Source of the DNA: an uncultured Acetatifactor sp.
Lineage (GTDB): Bacteria > Bacillota > Clostridia > Lachnospirales > Lachnospiraceae
Direction of reading: 5' to 3'
Length of the DNA: 64,000 bases
NCBI GenBank assembly: GCA_910586215.1
Contig: CAJUGH010000005.1
Location: forward strand, 62,001-126,000
Part shown: positions 55,481-63,620 of the stretch, piece after piece
Layout: each line of letters starts with the position of its first letter
How positions within the stretch are numbered: the first letter of the stretch is position 1
Program-made: the position numbers and the translations under genes
The notes under the pieces: model-generated
Told to the model about the DNA's origin: nothing
What the model saw: the letters and a program-made list of their open reading frames with translations, nothing else
The model's database searches: none

Positions 55481-56936
55481 ATGAGAGAAGAAAGTAAGGA
55501 TAGAGAAATTAATCTAATAGATTTGCTGGCAGAGGTTCTGCTGCATTGGAGAGGAATCATTGTGGCAATGTTGATAGGGGGGGGTACTGCTGGGTGCACT
55601 CAGTTATGTGCGGGAGTATCAAGTCCTAAAGGAACAGGCGGATCAAGAAAATGCCTTGCAGATCCAGTCAGAACAGGAACGAATAATCCTGGGAAATCAG
55701 TTGAGTGCCGGACTGACGGATCTGCAACTGCGGAGAGTGAATTATGTTATTACACATGAGAAATTATACAGGGATAAAGCAAATTACCTGGAGCATTCCG
55801 TTCTGATGCTGTTGGATCCCAATGACATCAGAAAAGCAGAATTGACTTGTTATGTGGCTTGTGATGACAGGCAGCAAAGTTATGACATCGAGAAAGTGTA
55901 TGAAGAACTCATACAAAGCAGTGAGGCAATGGAGTATATCACAACGCAGATGGATGGTGATTCTGTGGATATCAGTGAAGTGGTAACCATAGACAGGAAT
56001 GGAAGTCAGGCCATGGGTGGAACAAATAGTTTTAAAGTGGAAGTATTCCACTATAAGGAGGAAGACTGCCGGAAGATTGCCCAGGCATTGATTGCCTATA
56101 TGGGGGAGAAGCAGGATGCATTGTCAAAAACATTAGGAGATCACAGGATAGAGGTCATCAACCAGGCCTTTACTGTGGTGGCTGACCTGGATATCCTGGA
56201 GAGACAGAGGGAATTCCGGAAGGACATGGATGCCCTGGAAGATATTGTAGTGAGGAATAAAGATGCATTCTCACCAGAAGAAATGTTGTATTACCAATAT
56301 CTGCTAGGCGATGGACAGAATGAGACAGGGGAGAGTATCACGGAAGCGGACACGCCAGGAACCCCTATGGTGAGTAAAAAATACATACTGCTGGGGATGG
56401 GATTGGCGGCCTTTGTATATATGCTTCTGATTGTTGCATGCTATGTGATGAATACCAGGCTGCGTATTACGGATCAGTTGCAGGAAATCTATGGCATACA
56501 GCAGCTTGGTACCATTCCGGCCCAGAACGAATCCAGAAGATTATTTTGCTTTGTGGATAAGAGGATATTGCGTCTGCGGGAGGGAAAGCAGCGTACTTTT
56601 TCTGCTGCAAGGGCATTGGATCTTGCAACCACAGCGGTAAAACTGGTGGCACAAAAAGAAGTGGACAGGGAGATCTGCCTAATGGGGTGTGGTTTACAGG
56701 GACAGTCTCTGACGGTCTGTGAGACGATAAGAGAGACATTGGGGAAAGATAAGATACAGGTGGGGATAATAAACAATGTGCTCTATGATGTGCAGGCCAT
56801 GGAGAAACTGGAGAGTGTGAAGGGCGTAGTGCTGGTAGAACAGGCGGGCGAGACGCGCTATAGTGAGATCGCTGCTGAACTGGAACTGTTAGAGAGACAG
56901 AATATTAAAGTCTTAGGCGGCATTGTAGTGGAATAA
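55481..56936 (+). CDS. Second Wzz-like chain-length gene, frameshifted at a G8 tract (phase-variable or broken)
   Basis: From ATG 55481 the frame encodes INLIDLLAEVLLHWRGIIVAMLIGG, which aligns with the start of the Wzz-like protein at 32438. At the G8 run (55577-55584) it goes out of frame and stops near 55757. The correct continuation (VLLGALSYVREYQ) is open in another frame to 56936. Removing one G restores a continuous protein of about 485 residues matching the paralogue position by position. The rest is like the paralogue: a second membrane segment near 306-328 and a Walker-less BY-kinase-like tail. As read the gene is OFF. Confidence 0.75.
55577..55584 (+). repeat. G8 homopolymer tract causing the frameshift in the second Wzz-like gene
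   Basis: Eight G codons-deep in the first membrane segment. Seven G would give LIGGVLLGALSY, which matches LVGAILLGAVSY of the paralogue exactly in length; eight G leads to a stop about 57 codons later. Slipped-strand mispairing or a sequencing miscall are the two explanations. Confidence 0.8.
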
Positions 56937-56959
56937 TCTTTGGTGTGGAGGAGAACAGG

Positions 56960-58582
56960 TTGGGAGATAAGTCTGGGGCAGGGAGAAAAGGATATTGGCT
57001 TAGGATATGGTACATGGTATGCTTTTTGGCCCTTGGCATTATTGACCAGCGGAGAGGAAGCGCTGCGGGAGCGGTCCAGATGACGGCGGCCAATATGGTG
57101 GGCATTGTATTGGCGGCAATGTTGGTTCCCTCTTTGGATAAGGACAGGTTTAGGCACAGGATATACATGTATTGGTCAGCGCTTGCCGCTTTGGGAGGAA
57201 CCCTGGCGGCGGCCTGGGGCTGGCAGAATTGGCTGTATAAAGGCCAATGGCTGACAGGGGTAGCCAATGTAGTTGTATGGGGCTATCTGGTGATTTACCT
57301 GATAAGGGGATGGAAGGAACTGGCCGTGAAAGAAAAGCTGCTTCGCCCTTTTCCCCTGGGTATATGTGCAATGCTGTTATGGATGACGGTCTCCGTGCAC
57401 GAGGGGATTGTACCTTTATGGTACCTGCTTTTATATGTATGCTGGTACATAATCGGCATTCCAAAAGAGAATCGGAGGGACTATTTTCAAGGACTGCTGA
57501 ACGGGACTATTTTATGGTTCTTTGTTCAGCAGGGTATTGCTTTCGGATTCAGGCCATATGACTATGTGAGGTATAGAGGATTATATGCTGGCGAGACCCA
57601 GAATGGGTTGTTTTACATGATTGCATATTGTGCTTTTATATGCAAATGGCTTTGGTTAAAACAGGAAAAAAAGAACAGATTATTGGCGTGCGGATGCTTT
57701 CTCATGGCAGCAGTGTGCGTCAGTTTCACATTATATACTGGCGGCAGGGCACCTGTTCTGGGCATTGGAATGGCTTCTGCTGTTGCGTATATTTGGTATT
57801 ACCTTGTCTGCAGGAAATCTTTCTACAGGCTGCTGGGACGTGGTATATTGTTTGTGCTATGTATTGCCATTTCTTTTCCGGTGGTATACAAAGCCATTCG
57901 GTATTTTCCCACAATATTGCACCATCCGATCTGGTTCGAAGGAGAGTACAGCGAGGAGAAAAGCGTCCGGTCATTTGATCCGCCGGATAGTGAGCGATAT
58001 ATTTCTTTTGAAAAAGCATTCGATGAGAATATAGGCAGGATGTTGTCTGCATTGGGAATAAACTGGTATGAATGGAAGGACAGGATCAAGTATACACCGT
58101 GGGGAATGAAGGTTTTTGCCAAGGAGGCAGGAGAACCGGGAGATACACCGGAGAATCCTTTCAGACCAGAGGGAATTGATTACAGTAGTTCTGTGGGGGT
58201 TCGGAAGGTAATATACACATATTATTGCAGGCACTTGAATCTGCTGGGGCATAGTCGTGCTGCTGGGGCATTTTATATATCGGAGGGTGAGCCTGTTGTG
58301 CATGCACATAATATGTTCCTGCAGATGGCATATGATTATGGGATTCCGGCAGGAATATTGTTTGTATATCTTTATCTTTATAGTATATATTGGACCTTGA
58401 AATGTTGTGGCTGGGAGAGTAAAGTGCAGGTAGTTTTTCTGGTGGCTATTCTGGTATTCGGCTTTTTTGAGATGGCAGTTGTTTTGGGACAGATTACATT
58501 ATCTTTGCTGGGCATTATGTTTTGCCTTGTGGGAAAGGAGAAAGAATTACCTAATAAATCGGAGGTGCCAAAGACAATATGA
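56960..58582 (+). CDS. wzy: Second polysaccharide polymerase / O-antigen-ligase-like membrane protein
   Basis: The likely start is TTG 56960, because GGAGGAG lies 6-7 bases before it; GTG 56945 has no ribosome site. The 540-residue protein has about 11 membrane segments and a large polar outside loop (roughly 330-440), with the O-antigen-ligase-type ending (HAHNMFLQMAYDYGIPAGILF). The conserved HNMFL block and the loop fit Wzy/WaaL-like enzymes. It follows the frameshifted Wzz-like gene and overlaps the TIR gene as ATGA. Confidence 0.78.
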   Translation: MGDKSGAGRKGYWLRIWYMVCFLALGIIDQRRGSAAGAVQMTAANMVGIVLAAMLVPSLDKDRFRHRIYMYWSALAALGGTLAAAWGWQNWLYKGQWLTGVANVVVWGYLVIYLIRGWKELAVKEKLLRPFPLGICAMLLWMTVSVHEGIVPLWYLLLYVCWYIIGIPKENRRDYFQGLLNGTILWFFVQQGIAFGFRPYDYVRYRGLYAGETQNGLFYMIAYCAFICKWLWLKQEKKNRLLACGCFLMAAVCVSFTLYTGGRAPVLGIGMASAVAYIWYYLVCRKSFYRLLGRGILFVLCIAISFPVVYKAIRYFPTILHHPIWFEGEYSEEKSVRSFDPPDSERYISFEKAFDENIGRMLSALGINWYEWKDRIKYTPWGMKVFAKEAGEPGDTPENPFRPEGIDYSSSVGVRKVIYTYYCRHLNLLGHSRAAGAFYISEGEPVVHAHNMFLQMAYDYGIPAGILFVYLYLYSIYWTLKCCGWESKVQVVFLVAILVFGFFEMAVVLGQITLSLLGIMFCLVGKEKELPNKSEVPKTI

Positions 58583-60444
58583 CCTCGAAATACGACATAT
58601 TCATTTCCTACCGCCGGGACGGCGGGGAATCCACGGCCAGGATTATACGGGACAAGCTCACGGAACAGGGCTACCGGGTCTTCCTGGATGTGGAGTCCCT
58701 GCGGTCCGGGGATTTCAATGCGAAGCTGTATTCGGTCATAGAGGAATGCAAAGACTTCCTGCTGATCCTGCCGCCTGGAGGCCTTGACCGCTGTGGCAGC
58801 GAGGACGACTGGGTCCGGCGGGAGGCAGAGTATGCCTTGGAACGGGAGAAGAATGTGATCCCTGTCATGCTGCGGGGATTTGCCTTTCCGGACAGCCTTC
58901 CGGCATCCCTGGAAGGCCTGCGGTACAAAAATGGAATAGAATCCAATTTCCAGTTTTTTGATGCTTTTATAGACAAACTGCAGAGCTTCCTGTATGCAAA
59001 ACCCAGCCTGGCGGGGCGGCTGCGCTGGAGGCCATGGTATGGCGTGGTGGCAGCATCCCTGGTTCTTCTGGTACTGGCAGCAGCCATTGGCATTGGCATC
59101 ACCACATGGGGCAGACGGGAGGAGCCATTATATCCGGAAACAGCCAGCGAGAAGAATTTAACAGGCAGCCTGCTCTATTATGTGCAGAACAATATGGTGC
59201 AGATGGAGCAGGCCGTAGAATATCTGGACGATGCATACCTGGCCTGCGAGCAGTACCTGGACCATCCGGAAGAGGGAGATCGGACGGCCCTTCTGGCAGA
59301 ACTCCAGGGAAAGAGAAGAATGCTCTACCAGATGGATGTAAGCATAAGCCAGATGCCGGAGGAACTGTATACAGGGCTGCAGGATTCCCCGTTCTCTGTG
59401 GCGGATGCCACGGCACTGTACGACCATCTGGAACTGTTTGTAGAAAACAGTATCGGCAGTATCTATTTCCTGGAGTTCCTAACGGATCCGGACACATACC
59501 TTGACTGGAAGACCAAGATGAATGTCCTGCAGAATTACAGGGAGATACTTCAAGAAGAGATGAAGATCATGGCGTGGGACATCAATAACCTGCTGCTTCC
59601 TGTGGAGAATCCAGAGGTGCTGAAATCATTCCAATATGAGTTCCTGCCACAATTGTACTACATACCGCTGCAGGCATCCCACTGGAGCACTGACAAGGAA
59701 CTTCTTGCCAGTGAGGCAGAGAAAAGCTGGAATGCCATTTCCAGGGTCATGGAACGGGTGGGCCTGCTGATCGGGGAGAGCAACATGGAACTACTGCAGG
59801 AGAGGGCCGGACTGATACGGGATCTGATGGAGGACGGCATGTCCCTGGAAGAGGCAGAAGGACAGGTAGGGCAGCTTCTGGGAAAGAGCCAGCTTCTGGC
59901 AGAGAAAAAAGCCCAGTTGCAGCAGGAAAAACAGCGTCTGGAGGAAATGCTGGAGGAAGCCAGACAGAAATTTGCACCCCGGGAGGAGGACGGTACAGGC
60001 ACTTTGTGGAACAAGATGCGCCGCTTTATGAACCTGGGGCTGTATGATGAGGCAGAGAAGTGTGTGGAGGCATATAGGGAAAAGACACAGGGAGAAGATC
60101 CCCATACAGAGGAGTACTGTGAGGCGGCAGTCCGGCTGATCCGCAATGCAGGCAGGACGGGCATTGATTATGGCCTCCTGGTAATCGGATATGAGCAGGA
60201 ACAGCAGGAGAACAGTTCCTATCAGATCGGTGATGTGATCATTGCAGTCAACGGTACGCCCAGCCACAATTTCGAGGAGTTCAGCCGGCTAAGGGAAACA
60301 GCCATGGGGGAAGACACCTATACCGTGACGGTACTTCGTGCTACAGGGGAGGAAGGCGGCTATCTGGAGCAGGTGGAACTGACAGTTTCCGTGGAGTCTC
60401 CTAAAGTGTTGATGTGTGAGATGACGGATAAGGTATATCCTTAA
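58579..60444 (+). CDS. TIR-TM-PDZ protein, membrane-anchored
   Basis: A 621-residue protein. Residues 1-140 form a TIR domain (KYDIFISYRRD, FLDVESLRSGDF, and the NADase-type Glu82 in DWVRREAEYA). A single membrane helix lies at about 154-176. Residues 190-470 are helical with a coiled coil near 430-465. Residues about 530-610 look like a PDZ domain (YQIGDVIIAVNGTPSHNFEEF). TIR would be inside and PDZ outside. The ATG overlaps the polymerase stop (ATGA), so it belongs to the polysaccharide operon. It may be a membrane-stress or phage sensor that degrades NAD; this is inference. Confidence 0.75.
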   Translation: MTSKYDIFISYRRDGGESTARIIRDKLTEQGYRVFLDVESLRSGDFNAKLYSVIEECKDFLLILPPGGLDRCGSEDDWVRREAEYALEREKNVIPVMLRGFAFPDSLPASLEGLRYKNGIESNFQFFDAFIDKLQSFLYAKPSLAGRLRWRPWYGVVAASLVLLVLAAAIGIGITTWGRREEPLYPETASEKNLTGSLLYYVQNNMVQMEQAVEYLDDAYLACEQYLDHPEEGDRTALLAELQGKRRMLYQMDVSISQMPEELYTGLQDSPFSVADATALYDHLELFVENSIGSIYFLEFLTDPDTYLDWKTKMNVLQNYREILQEEMKIMAWDINNLLLPVENPEVLKSFQYEFLPQLYYIPLQASHWSTDKELLASEAEKSWNAISRVMERVGLLIGESNMELLQERAGLIRDLMEDGMSLEEAEGQVGQLLGKSQLLAEKKAQLQQEKQRLEEMLEEARQKFAPREEDGTGTLWNKMRRFMNLGLYDEAEKCVEAYREKTQGEDPHTEEYCEAAVRLIRNAGRTGIDYGLLVIGYEQEQQENSSYQIGDVIIAVNGTPSHNFEEFSRLRETAMGEDTYTVTVLRATGEEGGYLEQVELTVSVESPKVLMCEMTDKVYP

Positions 60445-62087
60445 AAGTGATTGTTTGCATATAGTACCATACCGTCATTTTCAAGAAGGCAGGTATATCC
60501 TGCTTCTATACACTGTCTTTCGATTTCTCCACCAGATACTACATAGATATATTTGCTTTGAAGAGAGGTAAAATGTTCCATGACATAATCATAAGTGCAA
60601 CAACTAATGCCAAATCCCGCTGGCAGTGCATATAAGAACTGCCATTCTGTGGTAGCTGGCTGGCCATCTACCATATCTCCCAACACCCATATAATTACAT
60701 TTCCATAATTGGGGGAAGGGTTTTCTTGATCTAGAAGGAGGCTCTTAGACAATGTTTCCTGCCAATGTTCTATGGAAGCATGACGTTCAGGCTGTGTAAA
60801 AGGAATCTGATAATGTGCCTTATAGGCATAAAGATACGTGAACAATGTAGCGATAATCACTATCTGGAGGGGGAATTTTTTCCTCACAAGGGTGGCAAAA
60901 ACAAATATTTCGGCAGCGATAAAAATGGACAGGTGCCGTCCGCCTTCAGGAAGTTTATACATTAGAAGTACAGCGACAAGCATAACCATGGAACTAAGTA
61001 ATAAGTGTATCTCAACGGCCAGAATATCGCCGGAAATAGGGGGCTGTCGTAGCAGGGATTTAGGTAGGTTGCTTTTTTTCCTGCAAGATTTCCGCTGATG
61101 ACGCTGATACAAGTGGCATGAACATTGTATTAACAGTGCAAGGAAACATATGGAATAGCCGGCATAAAAGGTTCCGGCAGACAATCCGGAACGGAAGGCT
61201 TCTATGATGTAGGAGAAGAAATTTCGCCCGCTGGAATAAAGGGCTTTTAAGGTATAATAAGCGCCATCAAGTAGTCCCTGCTCGAAAAATGCCGTGATCC
61301 AGTCCGTGAAAAATAGAGGACCAAAATAGGCTGCTCCCAAGTAATGGTTAATGTAGAAATATAAACCTGAGACACCTGCCAGAATAAGAAAGGAACAGGC
61401 CCAACGTTTATATTTGCCTGATTTATCGTGGCTTTCATGAAGCCAGAAATAAATAGGTAGAAATAGGAACAATATCAGATAAGGACGCATTAATGTCATG
61501 AGACAGGAAAGCAAAAATAAGAAGACAAGTGCGTAGGAACGCTTCGTGTGTACATATTGAAAGACAAAAGCGTAAAAAAGAATCAAGGTACAAAAACAGG
61601 TAATCTCACTCATTCCGGACAACATGTAACGGATAAAGGGTATATATGGGCAAAATAGCAATGCCAGGCTGGTTAATTGTACCCAGTTCGGTTTTACGAG
61701 GTAGACGAACAGGAAGCAGGTCAGGGATAGAAGCACAATATTGCAGAAAATGGGGGACATTATGTTCCAGCCAAATAGGATCCCCCATATAATCCAGGGC
61801 AGCATTAATACAGGACTCCACGCAGCAAAAGAAAGCTTTAATGCATGGCTCTCATTAAAGCCAAAATAGCCCAGGGGATATCCGTAATGCAGGACACCCT
61901 CTACCTGTTTATAGTAGAAAAGTTCATCATTCCAGTTGGAACATGGTAAGTATACATCTTTTAACATAAATCCCTTTGAATTGCAGTATAGTATACAGCA
62001 TATTGCAGGCAATGACGCAAGAAGTAATGCCTTTATAAAAATATGAAGCTGATTATTATGTGAACATAAGTTACGAAAATATCTCAT
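60441..62087 (-). CDS. GT39/ArnT-like polytopic membrane glycosyltransferase
   Basis: Start at ATG 62087, preceded by GGGGGAT; frame upstream is open but less likely. The 548-residue protein has about 11-12 membrane segments and an early outside loop with NWNDELFYYKQ, where GT39/ArnT-like proteins keep their catalytic acidic residues. The C-terminal 100 residues are soluble. It probably transfers a sugar from a polyprenyl-phosphate donor to the surface glycan. It runs opposite to the TIR gene, and the two stops overlap by 4 bases tail to tail. Confidence 0.65.
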   Translation of the reverse strand: MRYFRNLCSHNNQLHIFIKALLLASLPAICCILYCNSKGFMLKDVYLPCSNWNDELFYYKQVEGVLHYGYPLGYFGFNESHALKLSFAAWSPVLMLPWIIWGILFGWNIMSPIFCNIVLLSLTCFLFVYLVKPNWVQLTSLALLFCPYIPFIRYMLSGMSEITCFCTLILFYAFVFQYVHTKRSYALVFLFLLSCLMTLMRPYLILFLFLPIYFWLHESHDKSGKYKRWACSFLILAGVSGLYFYINHYLGAAYFGPLFFTDWITAFFEQGLLDGAYYTLKALYSSGRNFFSYIIEAFRSGLSAGTFYAGYSICFLALLIQCSCHLYQRHQRKSCRKKSNLPKSLLRQPPISGDILAVEIHLLLSSMVMLVAVLLMYKLPEGGRHLSIFIAAEIFVFATLVRKKFPLQIVIIATLFTYLYAYKAHYQIPFTQPERHASIEHWQETLSKSLLLDQENPSPNYGNVIIWVLGDMVDGQPATTEWQFLYALPAGFGISCCTYDYVMEHFTSLQSKYIYVVSGGEIERQCIEAGYTCLLENDGMVLYANNHF

Positions 62088-62132
62088 ATTTATCCCCCGT
62101 TTGGTGGGCCTTAGTTCCGTATATGCCCTCTG

Positions 62133-62156
62133 ATGCCAGACCATCAGGTCTGGCAT
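62133..62156. repeat. Perfect 10-bp hairpin upstream of the GT39-like gene
   Basis: ATGCCAGACC and GGTCTGGCAT around an ATCA loop. No T run follows on either strand. It is in the divergent region 62088-62487, which otherwise holds the inverted repeat at 62321, the promoter at 62424 and no gene. Confidence 0.6.
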
Positions 62157-62320
62157 TGAAAGGTTACTTCCAAACTGACACCTGGATCTTTGGGTCCGTT
62201 TCAGCAGACATACCAATAAACATCTGGAGGCTTATTCCCAGATGTTATCCATTCAAATATGCCAAATTATATATATGATGTATTTTACACCATGTGCCCG
62301 TGATTTGAAAAGGAAAACTT

Positions 62321-62348
62321 TTCATATGTTGCGAAAGCAACATATGAA
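62321..62348. repeat. Perfect 12-bp inverted repeat with GAAA tetraloop
   Basis: TTCATATGTTGC (62321-62332) and its exact complement (62337-62348) around GAAA. The GNRA loop would be stable in RNA. It lies 76 bases before a consensus promoter; it may be a transcription-factor site or an RNA element. Confidence 0.6.
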
Positions 62349-62423
62349 TGATAAGATATAAGCCTATGTACCAGGCTATGTTAGGACAGGGTGGGCAATG
62401 AAACAACCCTGGGAAACAGTATC

Positions 62424-62453
62424 TTGACAGGCAGTATGATATTCCCTTATAAT
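62424..62453 (+). promoter_or_regulatory. Consensus sigma-A promoter for the Rpn gene
   Basis: TTGACA at 62424-62429 and TATAAT at 62448-62453, spacing 18. The leader to the ATG is about 30 bases with a perfect AGGAGG site, so the gene is likely well expressed. Confidence 0.8.
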
Positions 62454-62487
62454 AAATACAGATAAAGAAAAACAGGAGGTGATGCCA

Positions 62488-63417
62488 ATGGGGGAGCACA
62501 TGGAGAAGACATCCATACAGTGGCATCCGGGTTTTTATGGCGCCGCAGAACTGGAACTGATATCCAACAAGGATGTGTTGGAATTCCAGCGGGAATACAA
62601 CCTTAGCAAGGAACCTTTGCGCATGGATCTGCTGATCATCAAAAAACTTGCAGACGTGCGCATAGAAAATGAGATTGGACATATTTTTAAAAGATATAAT
62701 GTTGTGGTATATAAGAGCCCGGAGGATGGGCTTTCCATTGACGATTACTTTAAGACACTGGGATATACATGCCTGTACAAGGGAATGGGCAGTACAGTGA
62801 ACCAGGTACGGGAGGAAGAACTGACGATATCCGTCTTCCGTGAGGCATATCCCCGGGAACTGTTCCAGGCCCTGGGCAGGTCCGGCCGGATGGTGGAAGA
62901 ACGCTATCCGGGGATCTATTATGTCCATGGCAATGTGCTTTTTGATACCCAGGTCGTAGTGACCAGCCGCCTGGGGAAGGAAGCGCACAGTGGCCTTAGG
63001 GTACTTTCTAAGAATGCAGGAAAAGAAGACATAATGGCATTTATAGAGAAGGTCAAGTGCCTGGTGGAACCAGGGGACAGGGATAATGCAGATGCAGTCC
63101 TGCAGGTCAGCATTGCAGCCAATGAAGGATTATATCAGGAAGTCAGGAGGGATTTGGGTATGTGCGAAGCCTTGAGAGAATTAATGAAGGATGTGATTGA
63201 TGCGGAAATTGCTGAGAAAGTGGCTAAAGGACGGGAAGAAGCAAAGAAAGAAGGAAGGGAAGAAGGAAGGGAAGAAGGAAGGGAAAAGGGGTCAGACAGT
63301 GCAACGCTTTTGGCCATCAGGAACTTGATGGATACAATGAAATGGACTGCAGACCAGGCAATGGAAGCTATAAAAATTCCACAGGCAGACCGGGACAGGT
63401 ATGCAGCAATGCTTTAG
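62488..63417 (+). CDS. Rpn-family recombination-promoting nuclease / transposase-like protein
   Basis: Start at ATG 62488, 8 bases after AGGAGG (62474-62479); in-frame GTG and ATG just before overlap that site. The 309-residue protein has the RMDLLIIKK strand (PD-(D/E)XK-type core) followed by NEIGHIFKRYN and VYKSPEDGLSIDDYFK, as in clostridial Rpn-like proteins. The tail carries repeated Gly-Arg-Glu-Glu units. These nucleases are common in gut Firmicutes as multicopy genes; their role is unclear. Confidence 0.8.
   Translation: MGEHMEKTSIQWHPGFYGAAELELISNKDVLEFQREYNLSKEPLRMDLLIIKKLADVRIENEIGHIFKRYNVVVYKSPEDGLSIDDYFKTLGYTCLYKGMGSTVNQVREEELTISVFREAYPRELFQALGRSGRMVEERYPGIYYVHGNVLFDTQVVVTSRLGKEAHSGLRVLSKNAGKEDIMAFIEKVKCLVEPGDRDNADAVLQVSIAANEGLYQEVRRDLGMCEALRELMKDVIDAEIAEKVAKGREEAKKEGREEGREEGREKGSDSATLLAIRNLMDTMKWTADQAMEAIKIPQADRDRYAAML
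63250..63285 (+). repeat. Three exact 12-bp tandem repeats in the Rpn gene
   Basis: The unit GAAGGAAGGGAA occurs three times in a row and encodes repeated Glu-Gly-Arg-Glu. Since 12 is a multiple of three, copy number can change without frameshift. Confidence 0.85.
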
Positions 63418-63423
63418 GCAACC

Positions 63424-63466
63424 GGGCCACATGGATGGTGGCCTGGGACAAGTGCCCCCATTTTTT
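63424..63466 (+). terminator. Probable terminator after the Rpn gene
   Basis: GGCCAC (63425-63430) pairs with GTGGCC (63438-63443); a short further stem and a run of six T (63461-63466) follow. Confidence 0.45.
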
Positions 63467-63497
63467 GATTTTATCGGAATCATTTTCAGATACCCTA

Positions 63498-63526
63498 TTG
63501 ACTTATCCAGATATTGGAATTATAAT
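63498..63526 (+). promoter_or_regulatory. Consensus sigma-A promoter for the M56 gene
   Basis: TTGACT at 63498-63503 and TATAAT at 63521-63526, spacing 17. The ATG of the next gene is about 95 bases downstream, and I see no blaI-type regulator gene between. Confidence 0.8.
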
Positions 63527-63620
63527 GTTATTCAGCAGTTAAGCTAATAAGATGAAAATCTTCACAGGGACACAGTAGATAGTAGGATTGAAGAGATAGA
63601 GGGGCTAAAGAGAAAACCAT

